From Paenibacillus apiarius (GTDB lineage: Bacteria; Bacillota; Bacilli; Paenibacillales; Paenibacillaceae), in contig NZ_JAFFHZ010000001.1 in the NCBI RefSeq assembly GCF_017052585.1, positions 372,001-436,000 on the forward strand: a DNA stretch of 64,000 bases, given 5' to 3'. Positions within the stretch are counted from its first letter, which is position 1, and every line of letters begins with the position of its first letter. Under the pieces are notes generated by a model. The model searched no databases, had not been told where the DNA came from, and was given only the letters and a program-made list of their open reading frames with translations. Below, in pieces: positions 36,944-45,351 of the stretch. The position numbers and the translations under genes are program-made.

Positions 36944-37170
36944 TCATGTATAAGCATGGGCTACATTGCATTGAACCATAAAGTTCTTGATTTTAACAAC
37001 TTCTTTGTCAGTTTCAAATAATTGTAGCCATTTAAACCAATACAAATAATTGCTGATATATTTAGTTGCAACACCATTAAACTTATTCATCCACTTTTTT
37101 AATTTGCTGTGTACAGCATTAATGTGTTGAATATGGTAAATTCCTTCTTTATGTTTTCCTCTTTGTAGGG
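36944..37170 (-). pseudogene. IS1595-family transposase, C-terminal remnant
   Basis: The minus strand reads KHKEGIYHIQHINAVHSKLK, KWMNKFNGVATKYISNYLYW and FKWLQLFE up to a stop at 36944. The HIQHIN..HS.LK.W...F.GVATKY motif is the end of the IS1595/IS1016-type DDE domain. The 5' part is missing because IS256 begins at 37171. Confidence 0.75.
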
Positions 37171-38525
37171 TCTGTCAAGAAATATGTGTAAACTCATTTA
37201 TAAGAAACTCCCCTTCGGAGGGGGGATTAACTCCTTAGCGTAAATGTTGACCGACCCGATCTGGAAAGAATACAGAGAACTGGAGCAGCATTTGCCCCCA
37301 ATTCTGTACACGCCCCGTCCATTTGCGAACAACATCCATCGTCGAGAGATAGAGCATTTTGAGCAAGGCTTCGTCCGACGGAAAAATACTCTTGCCCTTT
37401 GTTACTTTGCGCAGCTGACGATGATAGCTTTCGATCATATTCGTGGTATAGATAAGCTTTCGAATTTCCGGAGGATACTTGAAGAAGGTTGCTAACTCCG
37501 CCCAATTGTTACGCCAGGAACGAACGATGAGTGGATACTTTGTTCCCCAGATTTCTTCGAAGCGATCGAGCTCAACAAGAGCAGCTTCTTCCGTTGTGGC
37601 CTTGTAGATCGGTTTAAGATCCGCCGTTACCTTCTTGAGGTCTTTATAGGAAACGTAGCGCGTGGAATTACGGATTTGGTGGATGATGCACTTCTGAATT
37701 TCGGTCTGTGGATAGCAAGCCGTGATGGCCTGAGAGAAGCCGGTCAGGTTGTCCACACAGGTGATCAGAATGTCTTGTACACCACGATTCTTCAACTCAT
37801 TGAGTACGCTGAGCCAAAACTTGGCGGACTCATTCTCGCCGATCCACATGCCCAGCACGTCCTTGTTACCGTCAAGATCGATGCCGATGACCATGTACGC
37901 AGCCTTGTTGACAATAGCGCCTTCTTGCTTCACCTTAAAGTGAATGGCATCAAGAAAGACAACGGCATACACGCTCTGAATCGGCCGATTCTGCCACTCC
38001 TTAATGAGTGGCATGATTTTGTTAGTCACGTTGGAAATGAGCGTCGGTGAGACGTCGATTCCGTACAGGTTGTTTAGGTGGTCTTGGATATCTCGCGTAC
38101 TTACTCCTTTGGCGTAGAGCTCAATAATCTGTTCTTCAATCCCCGTCACGTTGGATTGGTGCTTCTTGACAACGAGCGGATCGAAATCGCTATGACGATC
38201 GCGTGGAACGGTGATTTCCTGCTCACCGTATTCGCTCGTGATGGTTTTACGGCTTTTGCCATTCCGGCTATTTGTCGTTGCCTTATTCTTGGTCTGATGC
38301 TTTTCGTATCCCAGATGCGTGTCCATCTCAGCCTCCAGCATTTCCTGGATCGTTTCGGCAAAGAGGTCTTTCAGGGCATTTTGCGCATCCTGAGCGGTGA
38401 CCAGATTATTCTCTTTGATAAATGCTCGCAGTTGCTCTTTCGTCCACAGTCCCATGTGTTCTCCACAACCTTTCTTCTACTTCCATTTTAGTAGGTTTTG
38501 GAGTTTACACAATCTATTTTACAGA
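37171..38525 (-). mobile_element. IS256-family insertion sequence
   Basis: The ends carry related inverted repeats containing GTGTAAACTC (left 37171-37196; right complement 38499-38525). The element is about 1.35 kb with one transposase gene. It separates an IS1595 remnant on the left from the 3' end of an immunity-like gene on the right. No clear target duplication is visible, suggesting that one side was later deleted or recombined. Confidence 0.8.
37235..38455 (-). CDS. IS256 family transposase
   Basis: A 406-residue mutator-type DDE transposase. The N-terminus has EMLEAEMDTHLGYEKHQ, followed by NSRNGKSRKTI and VPRDRHSDFDPLVV. The catalytic core contains YAVVFLDAIHFKVK (first Asp), ILITCVDNLTGFSQAI (second Asp), IQKCIIHQIRNSTRYV, and LIYTTNMIESYHRQLRKVTK with the Glu. 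Length and motifs are complete, so the element may still be active. Confidence 0.93.
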   Translation of the reverse strand: MGLWTKEQLRAFIKENNLVTAQDAQNALKDLFAETIQEMLEAEMDTHLGYEKHQTKNKATTNSRNGKSRKTITSEYGEQEITVPRDRHSDFDPLVVKKHQSNVTGIEEQIIELYAKGVSTRDIQDHLNNLYGIDVSPTLISNVTNKIMPLIKEWQNRPIQSVYAVVFLDAIHFKVKQEGAIVNKAAYMVIGIDLDGNKDVLGMWIGENESAKFWLSVLNELKNRGVQDILITCVDNLTGFSQAITACYPQTEIQKCIIHQIRNSTRYVSYKDLKKVTADLKPIYKATTEEAALVELDRFEEIWGTKYPLIVRSWRNNWAELATFFKYPPEIRKLIYTTNMIESYHRQLRKVTKGKSIFPSDEALLKMLYLSTMDVVRKWTGRVQNWGQMLLQFSVFFPDRVGQHLR

Positions 38526-38791
38526 TTCAGATATTCTGTAACCCAATCACCATCTACTTGATCTAACTCAGGACAAATCTCCTTTATATTAATAGCTAAA
38601 TCACCTACAGCAATTTCTGCAGCATTAAACACCGCACGTCTATTGTTGTCTTTAGAGTGAAAGTCTAAAAAATCATTTCCTCTTCTAATAAATTCAGATA
38701 CCAGCACATAGCTTGATGGCTTGTCTGAGTTTTCATAGTTCCAATTAATATTTCGGATACGTGCTCTAGATTTTTCAATTATATCACCCAT
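38519..38791 (-). CDS. Putative immunity protein, 3' end altered by IS256
   Basis: A 90-residue small acidic protein: RIRNINWNYENSDKPSSYVLV, EFIRRGNDFLDFHSKDNNRR, AVFNAAEIAVGDLAINIKE, ending EYLNL. No family is recognised. Its ATG lies 19 bases after the toxin-tip stop with GAGGTG in between, the position of an immunity gene. The stop codon (38519-38521) lies in the terminal repeat of IS256, so the insertion has cut or replaced the original C-terminus. Whether it still protects is unknown. Confidence 0.6.
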   Translation of the reverse strand: MGDIIEKSRARIRNINWNYENSDKPSSYVLVSEFIRRGNDFLDFHSKDNNRRAVFNAAEIAVGDLAINIKEICPELDQVDGDWVTEYLNL

Positions 38792-38809
38792 TTTTCACCT
38801 CATATTTTT

Positions 38810-40450
38810 GGTTTAAATCCTGGAAACCCACCAGGTTGTTTAGGTGCTCTTTCATGTGCAGCTTTAGTTTCATCAGTAGTTTTACCATTTTTAAAATAAT
38901 TAATATCACGATAGGCCATGCCTTCTTGCATTAACTTACTTTCTGCTAATTCATGATCTGCTAATTGTCTGAACCATGATTTTTCATTAGGTGCTAACTC
39001 CCCATTTAATGCTTTTTCTCACCCGAACGCTATATCTATATCTGATCAAAGTATCCTTTATAATAATATTGACCATTTTTGTGATCTACCAAGTTTATAT
39101 GTTCTGTTAATATTACATGTGACTTTAGTTTGATGGCTTCTTCCACGCTCGTCCCGTATTTCGGGCAAAAGCTTCAATCTCCTGCATATCCAAACCTGTC
39201 CTTCTCAATTTTTCATACGTCTTTAAAGCAATTTCTTCCTGTTTGAAAGAAGGCTCAAACTTAATCGGTTTAGGAGATGAAAGTTTACCACTGCCCTCAA
39301 AAGGCCCTTCCTTCTTGCCGCCGCCACCGCACGATTGGCTGCTATACCCGCTCGGGTCCACGTAATTAATCGGGTTATTCCCGACATAGGCGTACAAATT
39401 CAGACCATCGCCGCGGTACTCGTCCTCCTGCGTGAACCGGGCAATTACAGGGTTATAGAACCGCGCGCGCAGGTAATACTGCTCCGTCGTGTGATCGAAT
39501 TGCTCGCCCGCATAGCGGAAGCGGTTCGGGATGCCTTCTGTGGCGGATAAGGTTCGACCGAACGCGTCGTACTCATAGCTGTTTACAATACCGCCGAGGC
39601 GGTTCGTGATGTGCGCGACATCGCCATGCTGGTTGTTCAGGTAGTAGTAGGAATCTCCTCTGCCATCCACCTGCGCCAGCCATTCATGTCCCCGGACATA
39701 GGATGCCTTGATGTTATGGTCCCCGTCCAACTCATTGACCATGTTCCATCCGTCGTACACGAAGCGGCTGGTGACGCCGTTCTCGCGCAGGCCGCTGCGC
39801 AGACCCTCCGGGTCGTAGAAGTGGCGGATATGGCTGCCATCCGGCTTCTCCACCTTGGCGGTCCGGTTGAACGCATCGTACGAATAGGTCGTGGTGCCGC
39901 TGCCAGATCGTTCAGAGACCATATTGCCTTGGCGATCGTATTCGAACTCGGTTTGGCGACTATCCTCTTCCAAGAGCGTCAACAACCGATTGCGGTTGTC
40001 GTAGGTATAGCTCGTTGTCTGGCCGTCCAACACGCGGCGAATGCGGTTCCCCGCCCGGTCGTAGCTGAACGACTCTTGCGCTCCGCTGCCGTAATCCACC
40101 TCCAGCAGGCGGTTCAGACGGTCGTAGCCGTACAGGGTGAGCTGATGCTGCTCCATCTTGGCAATCTGGTTGCCGTTGTTGTCGTAGCTATAGGTGTGCC
40201 GCATCAGGTCCCGGCCTTCTCGGCTCGTCGCCCGCAGGCTCGTCATATGGCCGTCCCCGTCATAGCCACATTGGACGTTGACGCCGCTGCCATACAGGAT
40301 CGAGGCAATACGGTTGCCTTCGCCATACTTATATCTCGCTACGCTATCCCGGCCCTGCAGCACATTGCCCGCCCGATCAGATTTGAAGTAGACGATTATT
40401 GCCTTGGCGTGCTTGCTCTCGCCGCGGCATATCTGAATAATTCGAATCAA
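38810..40450 (-). pseudogene. Displaced Rhs module with zincin-like toxin tip, frameshifted
   Basis: A chimera of the Rhs core. About 40450-40390 matches the region around residues 1730-1750 of the full-length protein (AKxxxVYFKxDRAGNVL); at a shared GTGCTG it jumps to QGRDSVARYKYGEGNR and runs colinear to DPSGYSSQS and GGGGKKEGPFEGSG. The tip reads FARNTG, then changes frame near 39150 to SVEEAIKLKSHVILTEHINL and DHKNGQYYYKGYF, then has two stops and a second change to EKALNGELAPNEKSWFRQLA, DHELAESKLMQEGMAYRDI and HERAPKQPGGF. The HELAE with a later HE fits a zinc-peptidase-like toxin class, but this is tentative. Confidence 0.7.
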
Positions 40451-40476
40451 TCAGGTTCATTGTTTTTCCATTGTCT

Positions 40477-40718
40477 ATTTCCTCCTTCATTTTTTTACAC
40501 GCAAAGAAGGCTTACTCCTACTCAATTTCAAGTGGAGTAAGCCTTCTAAGTTTATCAAGCGTTGTTAAGTTCGATTATATCGTTCACTCCTACTTCTAAA
40601 ATCCAAACCCGGTTATATTTAGTGACTGCCTACCAATCGGAGTGATAGACCCCTCACTCGCATTGTGGCAACTGAACTTTAACTATTATTTATTATCAAA
40701 TTTAATATATGCTTCTTT
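40477..40718. repeat. Module-boundary repeat, copy A (pair with 42601-42847)
   Basis: About 240 bases are nearly identical to 42601-42847. Read on the minus strand they hold the last codons of an immunity gene (KFDNK, stop), a conserved spacer, the terminator hairpin, and AATGAAGGAGGAAAT. Right after the repeat each copy joins a different chimeric Rhs core. Copy A carries only the tail of the immunity gene, so it marks a deletion or duplication event. Confidence 0.85.
40506..40546 (-). terminator. Module hairpin terminator
   Basis: A 13-bp perfect stem GAAGGCTTACTCC/GGAGTAAGCCTTC (40506-40518 with 40534-40546), a member of the hairpin family repeated through the array. Confidence 0.8.
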
Positions 40719-40739
40719 AATCAGGACCCGGCTCAATTC

Positions 40740-40925
40740 ATGCAGGTCATCCATCACATAGTGAGTGGTTTTTCCCTTCTAGATCATCCCGCTCCGGTTC
40801 TCCCGGGTATCGTAAGCGTTGCGAGTTTTCCGAGTCTGGATTAGGCGGTTACGCGCATCATACTCGTAGGCAGCCATCCGCTCGCCGTCACTAACATACA
40901 GCAGGTTACCGTAAGCCCGTCAAGG
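40740..40925 (-). pseudogene. Fragment of a second, unrelated Rhs/YD-repeat protein
   Basis: The minus strand reads GNLLYVSDGERMAAYEYDAR, NRLIQTRKTRNAYDTREN and, after a stop, YVMDDLHELSR. These are YD repeats, but they do not match the core shared by the other modules. It is a scar of another Rhs gene caught in the array, lying between the pentapeptide immunity gene and repeat copy A. Confidence 0.55.
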
Positions 40926-40937
40926 GTCTTAAAGTGC

Positions 40938-41426
40938 TTATACTTTTATTGCTCCGTATTCTAACGGGTTAAACAACGGTGGCCAAGTAGTATCTTTATC
41001 AAATAAAGCCCCTTCAAGTAAAATATCATTTATCCTAGTACATGTCATATTGGCTCCCAATAATCTTGTCCCTTTAAAATTTGCATTCCAAACATCAGCC
41101 CCAGATAAATTAGCATTTGTTAAGTTTGCATTACTCAGGTCAGCTCCGGTTAATTTTGTGTTTGTAAGATTTGAAGATTCTAAATTCGAGTTTTGGAGTA
41201 ATGCAACCATTAGTAACGCATTTGATAAATTCGTATTACTTAGGTTTGCTTCATTAATTTCCGCTCCACGTAGATTAGCTCCAATTAAACTAGACCCAGA
41301 TAAATTTTCTCCATTTAAAATCGCTCGATGTAGGTCTAAATTATCTAATTTGGCTTTTTCAAGTGAATCCACTTGAACTTGAATTGGTTCATTTGCATGG
41401 CTTTTTATAATAATTATAGTATTCAC
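40938..41426 (-). CDS. Pentapeptide-repeat protein, putative immunity protein
   Basis: A 162-residue protein. After about 30 residues it is made almost wholly of A(D/N)LxX-type pentapeptides (LIGANLRGAEINEANLSNTN, LTGADLSNANLTNANLSGAD), predicting a right-handed quadrilateral beta helix. Related proteins (MfpA, Qnr) mimic double-stranded DNA. It starts eight bases after the stop of a ParB-fold toxin tip, the usual place for immunity. A DNA-like immunity protein would fit a toxin that binds or cuts DNA, but that link is inference. It ends next to a foreign Rhs fragment. Confidence 0.75.
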   Translation of the reverse strand: MNTIIIIKSHANEPIQVQVDSLEKAKLDNLDLHRAILNGENLSGSSLIGANLRGAEINEANLSNTNLSNALLMVALLQNSNLESSNLTNTKLTGADLSNANLTNANLSGADVWNANFKGTRLLGANMTCTRINDILLEGALFDKDTTWPPLFNPLEYGAIKV

Positions 41427-41434
41427 CTCTTCTA

Positions 41435-42600
41435 CTATTTATTTCCCCAATCAAATGGGTCAATCTTCACATTTTCCCATTGAACGACATTATCTGGTTT
41501 ACCACCAGAGTAAGGAGTCACTGGTATATCGACTCCGGCAACTCTACCAGAGATATAACGATGATTCCCATCCACAATAATCCCATTATCAACTTTAATT
41601 GGTGGTGGAACCTCACCATTAGATAAACGTTGGGTATATCTATTAATAGCGGGCAAAGATACAGCTCCCTGTTGGTTTGTAAAGGTGCATTTTTCATTGC
41701 TTCTCTAATATGCCCTTCAGTCACTTCCATTCCTGGTTTCCAAGAACCATTACCCGTCTCCTCAAAAGGCCCTTCCTTCTTGCCGCCGCCACCACATCCA
41801 ACAGACTGGCTGCTGTACCCGCTCGGGTCCACGTAATTAATCGGGTTGTTCCCGACATACGCGTACAAATTCAGACCATCGCCGCGGTACTCGTCCTCCT
41901 GCGTGAACCGGGCAATTACAGGGTTATAGAACCGCGCGCGCAGGTAATACTGCTCCGTCGTGTGATCGAATTGCTCGCCCGCATAGCGGAAGCGGTTCGG
42001 GATGCCTTCTGTGGCGGATAGGGTGCGACCAAACGCGTCGTACTCATAGCTGTTTACAATTCCGCCGAGGCGGTTCGTGATATGCGCTACATCGCCGTGC
42101 TGGTTGTTCAGATAGTAGTAGGAATCTCCTCTGCCATCCACCTGCGCCAGCCATTCATGTCCCCGGACATAGGATGCCTTGATGTTATGGTCCCCGTCCA
42201 ACTCATTGACCATGTTCCATCCGTCGTACACGAAGCGGCTGGTAATGCCATTCTCGCGCAGGCCGCTGCGCAGCCCCTCCGGGTCGTAGAGGTGGCGGAT
42301 AGGGCTGCCATCCGGCTTCTCCACCTTGGCGGTCCGGTTGAACGCATCGTACGAATAGGTCGTGGTGCCGCTGCCGGATCGTTCCGAGACCATATTGCCC
42401 TGGCGATCGTATTCGAACTCGGTTTGGCGACTATCCTCTTCCAAGAACGTCAACAACCGATTGCGGCTGTCGTAGGTATAGCTCGTTGTCTGCCCGTCGT
42501 ATCGCCCCGCTTGCCGGTGATGCGAATTGCCGGTTCATCGCATAATAGTCGTAGGTGACGCGGTTGACGTTTGTGTCCGTCTCCTCCAGCACATTGCCCG
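41435..42600 (-). pseudogene. Displaced Rhs module with ParB-like toxin tip, frameshifted
   Basis: It starts with AGNVLEETDT-like sequence (homologous to about residue 1745 of the full-length protein) and joins near 42500 to the DGQTTSYTYD region some 400 residues later. It then runs colinear through INYVDPSGYSSQS to CGGGGKKEGPFEETG. The tip reads SWKPGMEVTEGHIREAMKNA, breaks frame near 41655, and resumes as LPAINRYTQRLSNGEVPPPI, KVDNGIIVDGNHRYISGRVAG. The PPIxVD...DGNHRYxAxR pattern is the ParB/sulfiredoxin-like fold found in some nuclease toxins. The frame change would silence it as read. Confidence 0.7.
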
Positions 42601-42847
42601 ATTTCCTCCTTCATTTTTTTACACGCAAAGAAAGCTTACTCCTACTCAATTTCAAGTGGAGTAAGCCTTCTAAGTTTATCAAGCGTGTTTGTTAAGTTCG
42701 ATTGTATCGTTCACTCCTACTTCTAAAATCCAAACCCGGTTATATTTAGTGACTGCCTACCAATCGAAGTGAGAGCCCCCTCACTCGCATTGTGGCAACT
42801 GAACTTTAACTATTATTTATTATCAAATTTAATATATGTTTCTTTTG
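42601..42847. repeat. Module-boundary repeat, copy B
   Basis: Near-identical partner of 40477-40718. Here the immunity gene is complete (42813-43337), so this copy is probably closer to the original arrangement. Confidence 0.85.
42631..42669 (-). terminator. Module hairpin terminator
   Basis: A stem of about 12 bp, AAGCTTACTCC-like with GGAGTAAGCCTT (42631-42642 with 42658-42669), downstream of the immunity gene and with a T-run on the minus strand. Confidence 0.75.
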
Positions 42848-43337
42848 GGTAACCTCCAACCCTTGGTAAAACTCTCTCCACAAAATTCTCTTCCCAAAAA
42901 TGCTTTTGTTCTATACCACCTATATTAATCCCCATAAATTGAGGATCTATAAATAGATCTTGCCCGTTTATTAATCTAATATGCAAAACATCACATATTA
43001 ATGCATTTTCTCGAATCTCCAAGTTAAAAAACACCATACTGTTCACTTCATTTGTTGCTATAGGGTTTGTAAATATAACATCACCAATCTTAGCTCTACT
43101 AGGAGTCACATCTTCGATATTATTTTCATGTTTGAAGAAATCAACTATTGTAATATGAAGTCTACCATAACCATCTATTGCTTCAAGTTCGATAAACTGA
43201 TCCCCAAACTCAAAATATAAAAAATTCGTATTAGCAACAAATTCAGCAACCCCGTTTTCCTCTATATGGACAACACCAGTTAAATAGATATCATCCATTG
43301 AATTGTTCTTTATTAATTCTTTAATCTTCTCGAACAT
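42813..43337 (-). CDS. Putative immunity protein of the orphan-tip module
   Basis: A 174-residue soluble protein rich in Asn, Ile, Phe and Glu: IYLTGVVHIEENGVAEFVAN, YFEFGDQFIELEAIDGYGRL, HITIVDFF and a C-terminus KETYIKFDNK. No family is recognised. It begins 22 bases after the stop of an Rhs toxin tip on the same strand and is followed by the array's hairpin terminator, which is the basis for calling it immunity. Confidence 0.6.
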   Translation of the reverse strand: MFEKIKELIKNNSMDDIYLTGVVHIEENGVAEFVANTNFLYFEFGDQFIELEAIDGYGRLHITIVDFFKHENNIEDVTPSRAKIGDVIFTNPIATNEVNSMVFFNLEIRENALICDVLHIRLINGQDLFIDPQFMGINIGGIEQKHFWEENFVERVLPRVGGYPKETYIKFDNK

Positions 43338-43358
43338 TTATTATATTACCTCCGATTT

Positions 43359-43690
43359 TTATGGAATAAACATTATATTCAAGTCCATTGCCTTACCTTG
43401 TTCAAGAAGTGTGACCCATTCACCATTAGGTTTTGTAACCACTGTCAGACCCTTGCCCCTATATATATTAAGTATTCCCGAGTCCCTATTTATTGTGCCC
43501 TGACCAACAAATTCAATTGTTCCATCATTGATGTTTTTTGCAATATCCTGCAAGAATCTCGGTCCATCTGCTTCAAGTTTAGAATATTTTGTACCAAGTG
43601 TCTTTTCTAAAAGAGTTTTATGTTTAAGAAAATGTTTTTTGAAGTTTTTACCTGCTGTAACTACGACATCCCCAACTTCACCCGTCCCCT
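43359..43690 (-). pseudogene. Orphan Rhs toxin tip without its core
   Basis: The frame is open from about 43690 and reads GTGEVGDVVVTAGKNFKKHF, then LLEKTLGTKYSKLEADGPRF, LQDIAKNINDGTIEFVGQGT, ILNIYRGKGLTVVTKPNGEW and stops at 43359. The leading GTGE is the end of the KKEGPYEGTG linker that joins Rhs cores to tips, and the core homology stops exactly there. The closing pattern (Y.GKGLTVV...NGEWVT) recalls small RNase toxins of the colicin D/E5-like group, but this is weak. A TTG at 43553 could start a short product. The immunity gene follows. Confidence 0.55.
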
Positions 43691-43753
43691 ATGTTGTAAA
43701 GCTAAACTATTGAAAAGGAACGGTGGTTGCTAGAATACTAGCGATACCACCTG

Positions 43754-43840
43754 TCAGCTTGCTTGTTTTTCAGTTTGTTCGGGAAGACGGAACGCTGTTT
43801 TGTTCTTCATCATGCCATAGATGATATTCGCCGCTTGTTA
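43754..43840 (-). pseudogene. Short transposase-like C-terminal scrap
   Basis: The minus strand reads QAANIIYGMMKNKTAFRLPE, QTEKQAS, stop. This resembles the C-terminus of IS110-type transposases (A/C-N-I-x-Y-G-x-M-K). The rest is missing. It lies at the border between the phage-like block and the orphan toxin tip. Confidence 0.35.
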
Positions 43841-44054
43841 ACCATGATCACGGTAAGGCATTTTTACATTCATTTTTGGCTGCCACGCCTTCTGCGGTAG
43901 TAAAAAGGAGCGAAACAAAGCGAATGCTCTGTCTGCTCCTGTCTTCATCTTTGCACCCTGTCTTTTCGGGCTTGTTGCAGAATCTCGACCAACTGGTCTA
44001 ACGATCCGTTACTTTTCTGCTTCTGCATATCCCTGAGCTTGCCGTTCTCCGGAA

Positions 44055-44456
44055 TCAGTGCCGCGACATTCTCTGAACTTTGGTGATGGCATCTTCAATC
44101 GCTCTGATTTCAGCAGGGTCAGGCTTGTCCTTTTGTTCTTCTTTCCTAATACGATCCATCATACGCCGTATCCGTAACTCTGAAAGTCGATATTCGGCGT
44201 CCACTTGTACGTTCGGGTCGGTTGAAACCTGATGGTATAGCTCCTGTTCTTCCTCGGTTAGCGTATCCATCCAGATCGTTTCGTACAATCCGTGCTTCAA
44301 GGCGTTTTTGTTGCCCTTTAAGCTCTCTCTATGTTTCGCCTTATCCTTCGGCCCCGTGGATTTTCCACCATGAAACCTGCACCTCCCATTCCCTAAGGCT
44401 GCTTTCTTACAAGGCTCTCCGTTTTTCGTCTTCGCTCCGCACAGCCGTTTTCCCAT
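44055..44456 (-). CDS. HGG-motif phage-type protein (terminase-small-subunit-like)
   Basis: About 133 residues. It begins MGKRLCGAKTKNGEPCKKAA and continues GRCRFHGGKSTGPKDKAKHR with GNKNALKHGLYETIW. The CxAxTKxGxxCxxxA..GxGRCxxHGGxSTGP motif and GNxNAxxHGxY are common in small proteins next to phage terminases. The C-terminal half is helical and charged. The start is the ATG at 44456; the frame is open further to 44582 and overlaps the previous gene. It is the last of five small minus-strand genes forming a phage- or plasmid-like block inside the toxin array. Confidence 0.75.
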   Translation of the reverse strand: MGKRLCGAKTKNGEPCKKAALGNGRCRFHGGKSTGPKDKAKHRESLKGNKNALKHGLYETIWMDTLTEEEQELYHQVSTDPNVQVDAEYRLSELRIRRMMDRIRKEEQKDKPDPAEIRAIEDAITKVQRMSRH

Positions 44457-44556
44457 CCTTTCACCGCCTAACCTCATATCATGGGGTATCGTTTCCCTGA
44501 CCGGGGGGAGGGCATCTTGCCTCCAAGTTGTTTGTCTACCGTTTTCACTACATTGT

Positions 44557-44772
44557 TCAACATTTTTGGTCATCTTGTTCATCCATAGAGCAGGATTCTT
44601 CTAATGTTTTCCTCCTACTATCTTCCCTCTGTTTCTTATGCAACTGAAATGCCTCAAGCTGTTCTGTTTTAGCAATGAACGTCAGGCAGTCAAAGTACAG
44701 ACGTGTTAGCTCTGATTTCATTTCGCTCTCGTGAAGCACCAGTTCCCATAAGAATTCTTCATGTTTCGTCAT
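44557..44772 (-). CDS. Small hypothetical protein in phage-like block
   Basis: A 71-residue, mostly helical protein (TKHEEFLWELVLHESEMKSE, TRLYFDCLTFIAKTEQLEAF) with a charged Ser/Glu/Lys tail. The ATG at 44772 has GGAGG ten bases upstream; the longer frame to 44892 lacks a ribosome site. Family not recognised. Its 3' end lies downstream of the HGG gene's alternative upstream start. Confidence 0.6.
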   Translation of the reverse strand: MTKHEEFLWELVLHESEMKSELTRLYFDCLTFIAKTEQLEAFQLHKKQREDSRRKTLEESCSMDEQDDQKC

Positions 44773-44895
44773 TGTGCTATTTCCTCCTGTGACTTTCGTA
44801 TTTGGTTGCTCTCGTGGTTCATGCCTGCTGCGGTAAAATGTCCTTAGTTGTACGTTTGAATCGGTGCGCTGCCTAAGAGCGTTGGGCTGCATGGG

Positions 44896-45060
44896 TTACA
44901 CTCGGGATTGCTGTGCCTTGCGCTCCCAGTATCTGCGCTCGTACTCTTTCGCTTTCAAACGGTTCTCCGGCTTCTGCCGCCATTTTCGCCGATATTCTCG
45001 TTCGTATTGTCTTCTATATTCCCGACGTGCTTCCAATGCTTCCGGGCTTAGGTTCAACAT
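44896..45060 (-). CDS. Small basic protein, 54 residues
   Basis: Encodes MLNLSPEALEARREYRRQYE and then REYRRKWRQKPENRLKAKEY up to SRV, a single Arg/Lys/Glu/Tyr-rich helix. Proteins of this look (LSPEAxxAxRxYxRxWR.NPE) are common in phages and mobile elements, with unknown function. The ATG follows AGGGAGGAATAGAG, an excellent ribosome site, which supports the call despite the small size. Confidence 0.65.
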   Translation of the reverse strand: MLNLSPEALEARREYRRQYEREYRRKWRQKPENRLKAKEYERRYWERKAQQSRV

Positions 45061-45080
45061 CTCTCTATTCCTCCCTCTGG

Positions 45081-45347
45081 TTACGTTCTGCCTGTAGCGC
45101 TATTCATCGTTTCACGTACTGCCTCCTGAACCGTCACTCTCAATTCTTCTGTTGAGCCTATATCATCAACTTCAATGATTTCACTATCGTCTACGATCTC
45201 AATTACAAAGCTATCGCTGCTCTTGTTGGCCTGCATCGTATAGGCTCCCTTCTCCGTAATCAGTTCAATTCGTTTGCCTGTGCCCTTGTACCGCTGCAAC
45301 AGAGCATTCATCGTGTCATGATCGGGTTGTGGTATACGGTTACTCAT
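45081..45347 (-). CDS. Hypothetical protein in phage-like block
   Basis: An 88-residue acidic protein: PQPDHDTMNALLQRYKGTGK, RIELITEKGAYTMQANKSSD and a C-terminus rich in Glu and Val. No family recognised. It lies four bases after the coiled-coil gene's stop and 20 bases before the small basic gene, so it is co-transcribed. Confidence 0.6.
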   Translation of the reverse strand: MSNRIPQPDHDTMNALLQRYKGTGKRIELITEKGAYTMQANKSSDSFVIEIVDDSEIIEVDDIGSTEELRVTVQEAVRETMNSATGRT

Positions 45348-45351
45348 CTGC

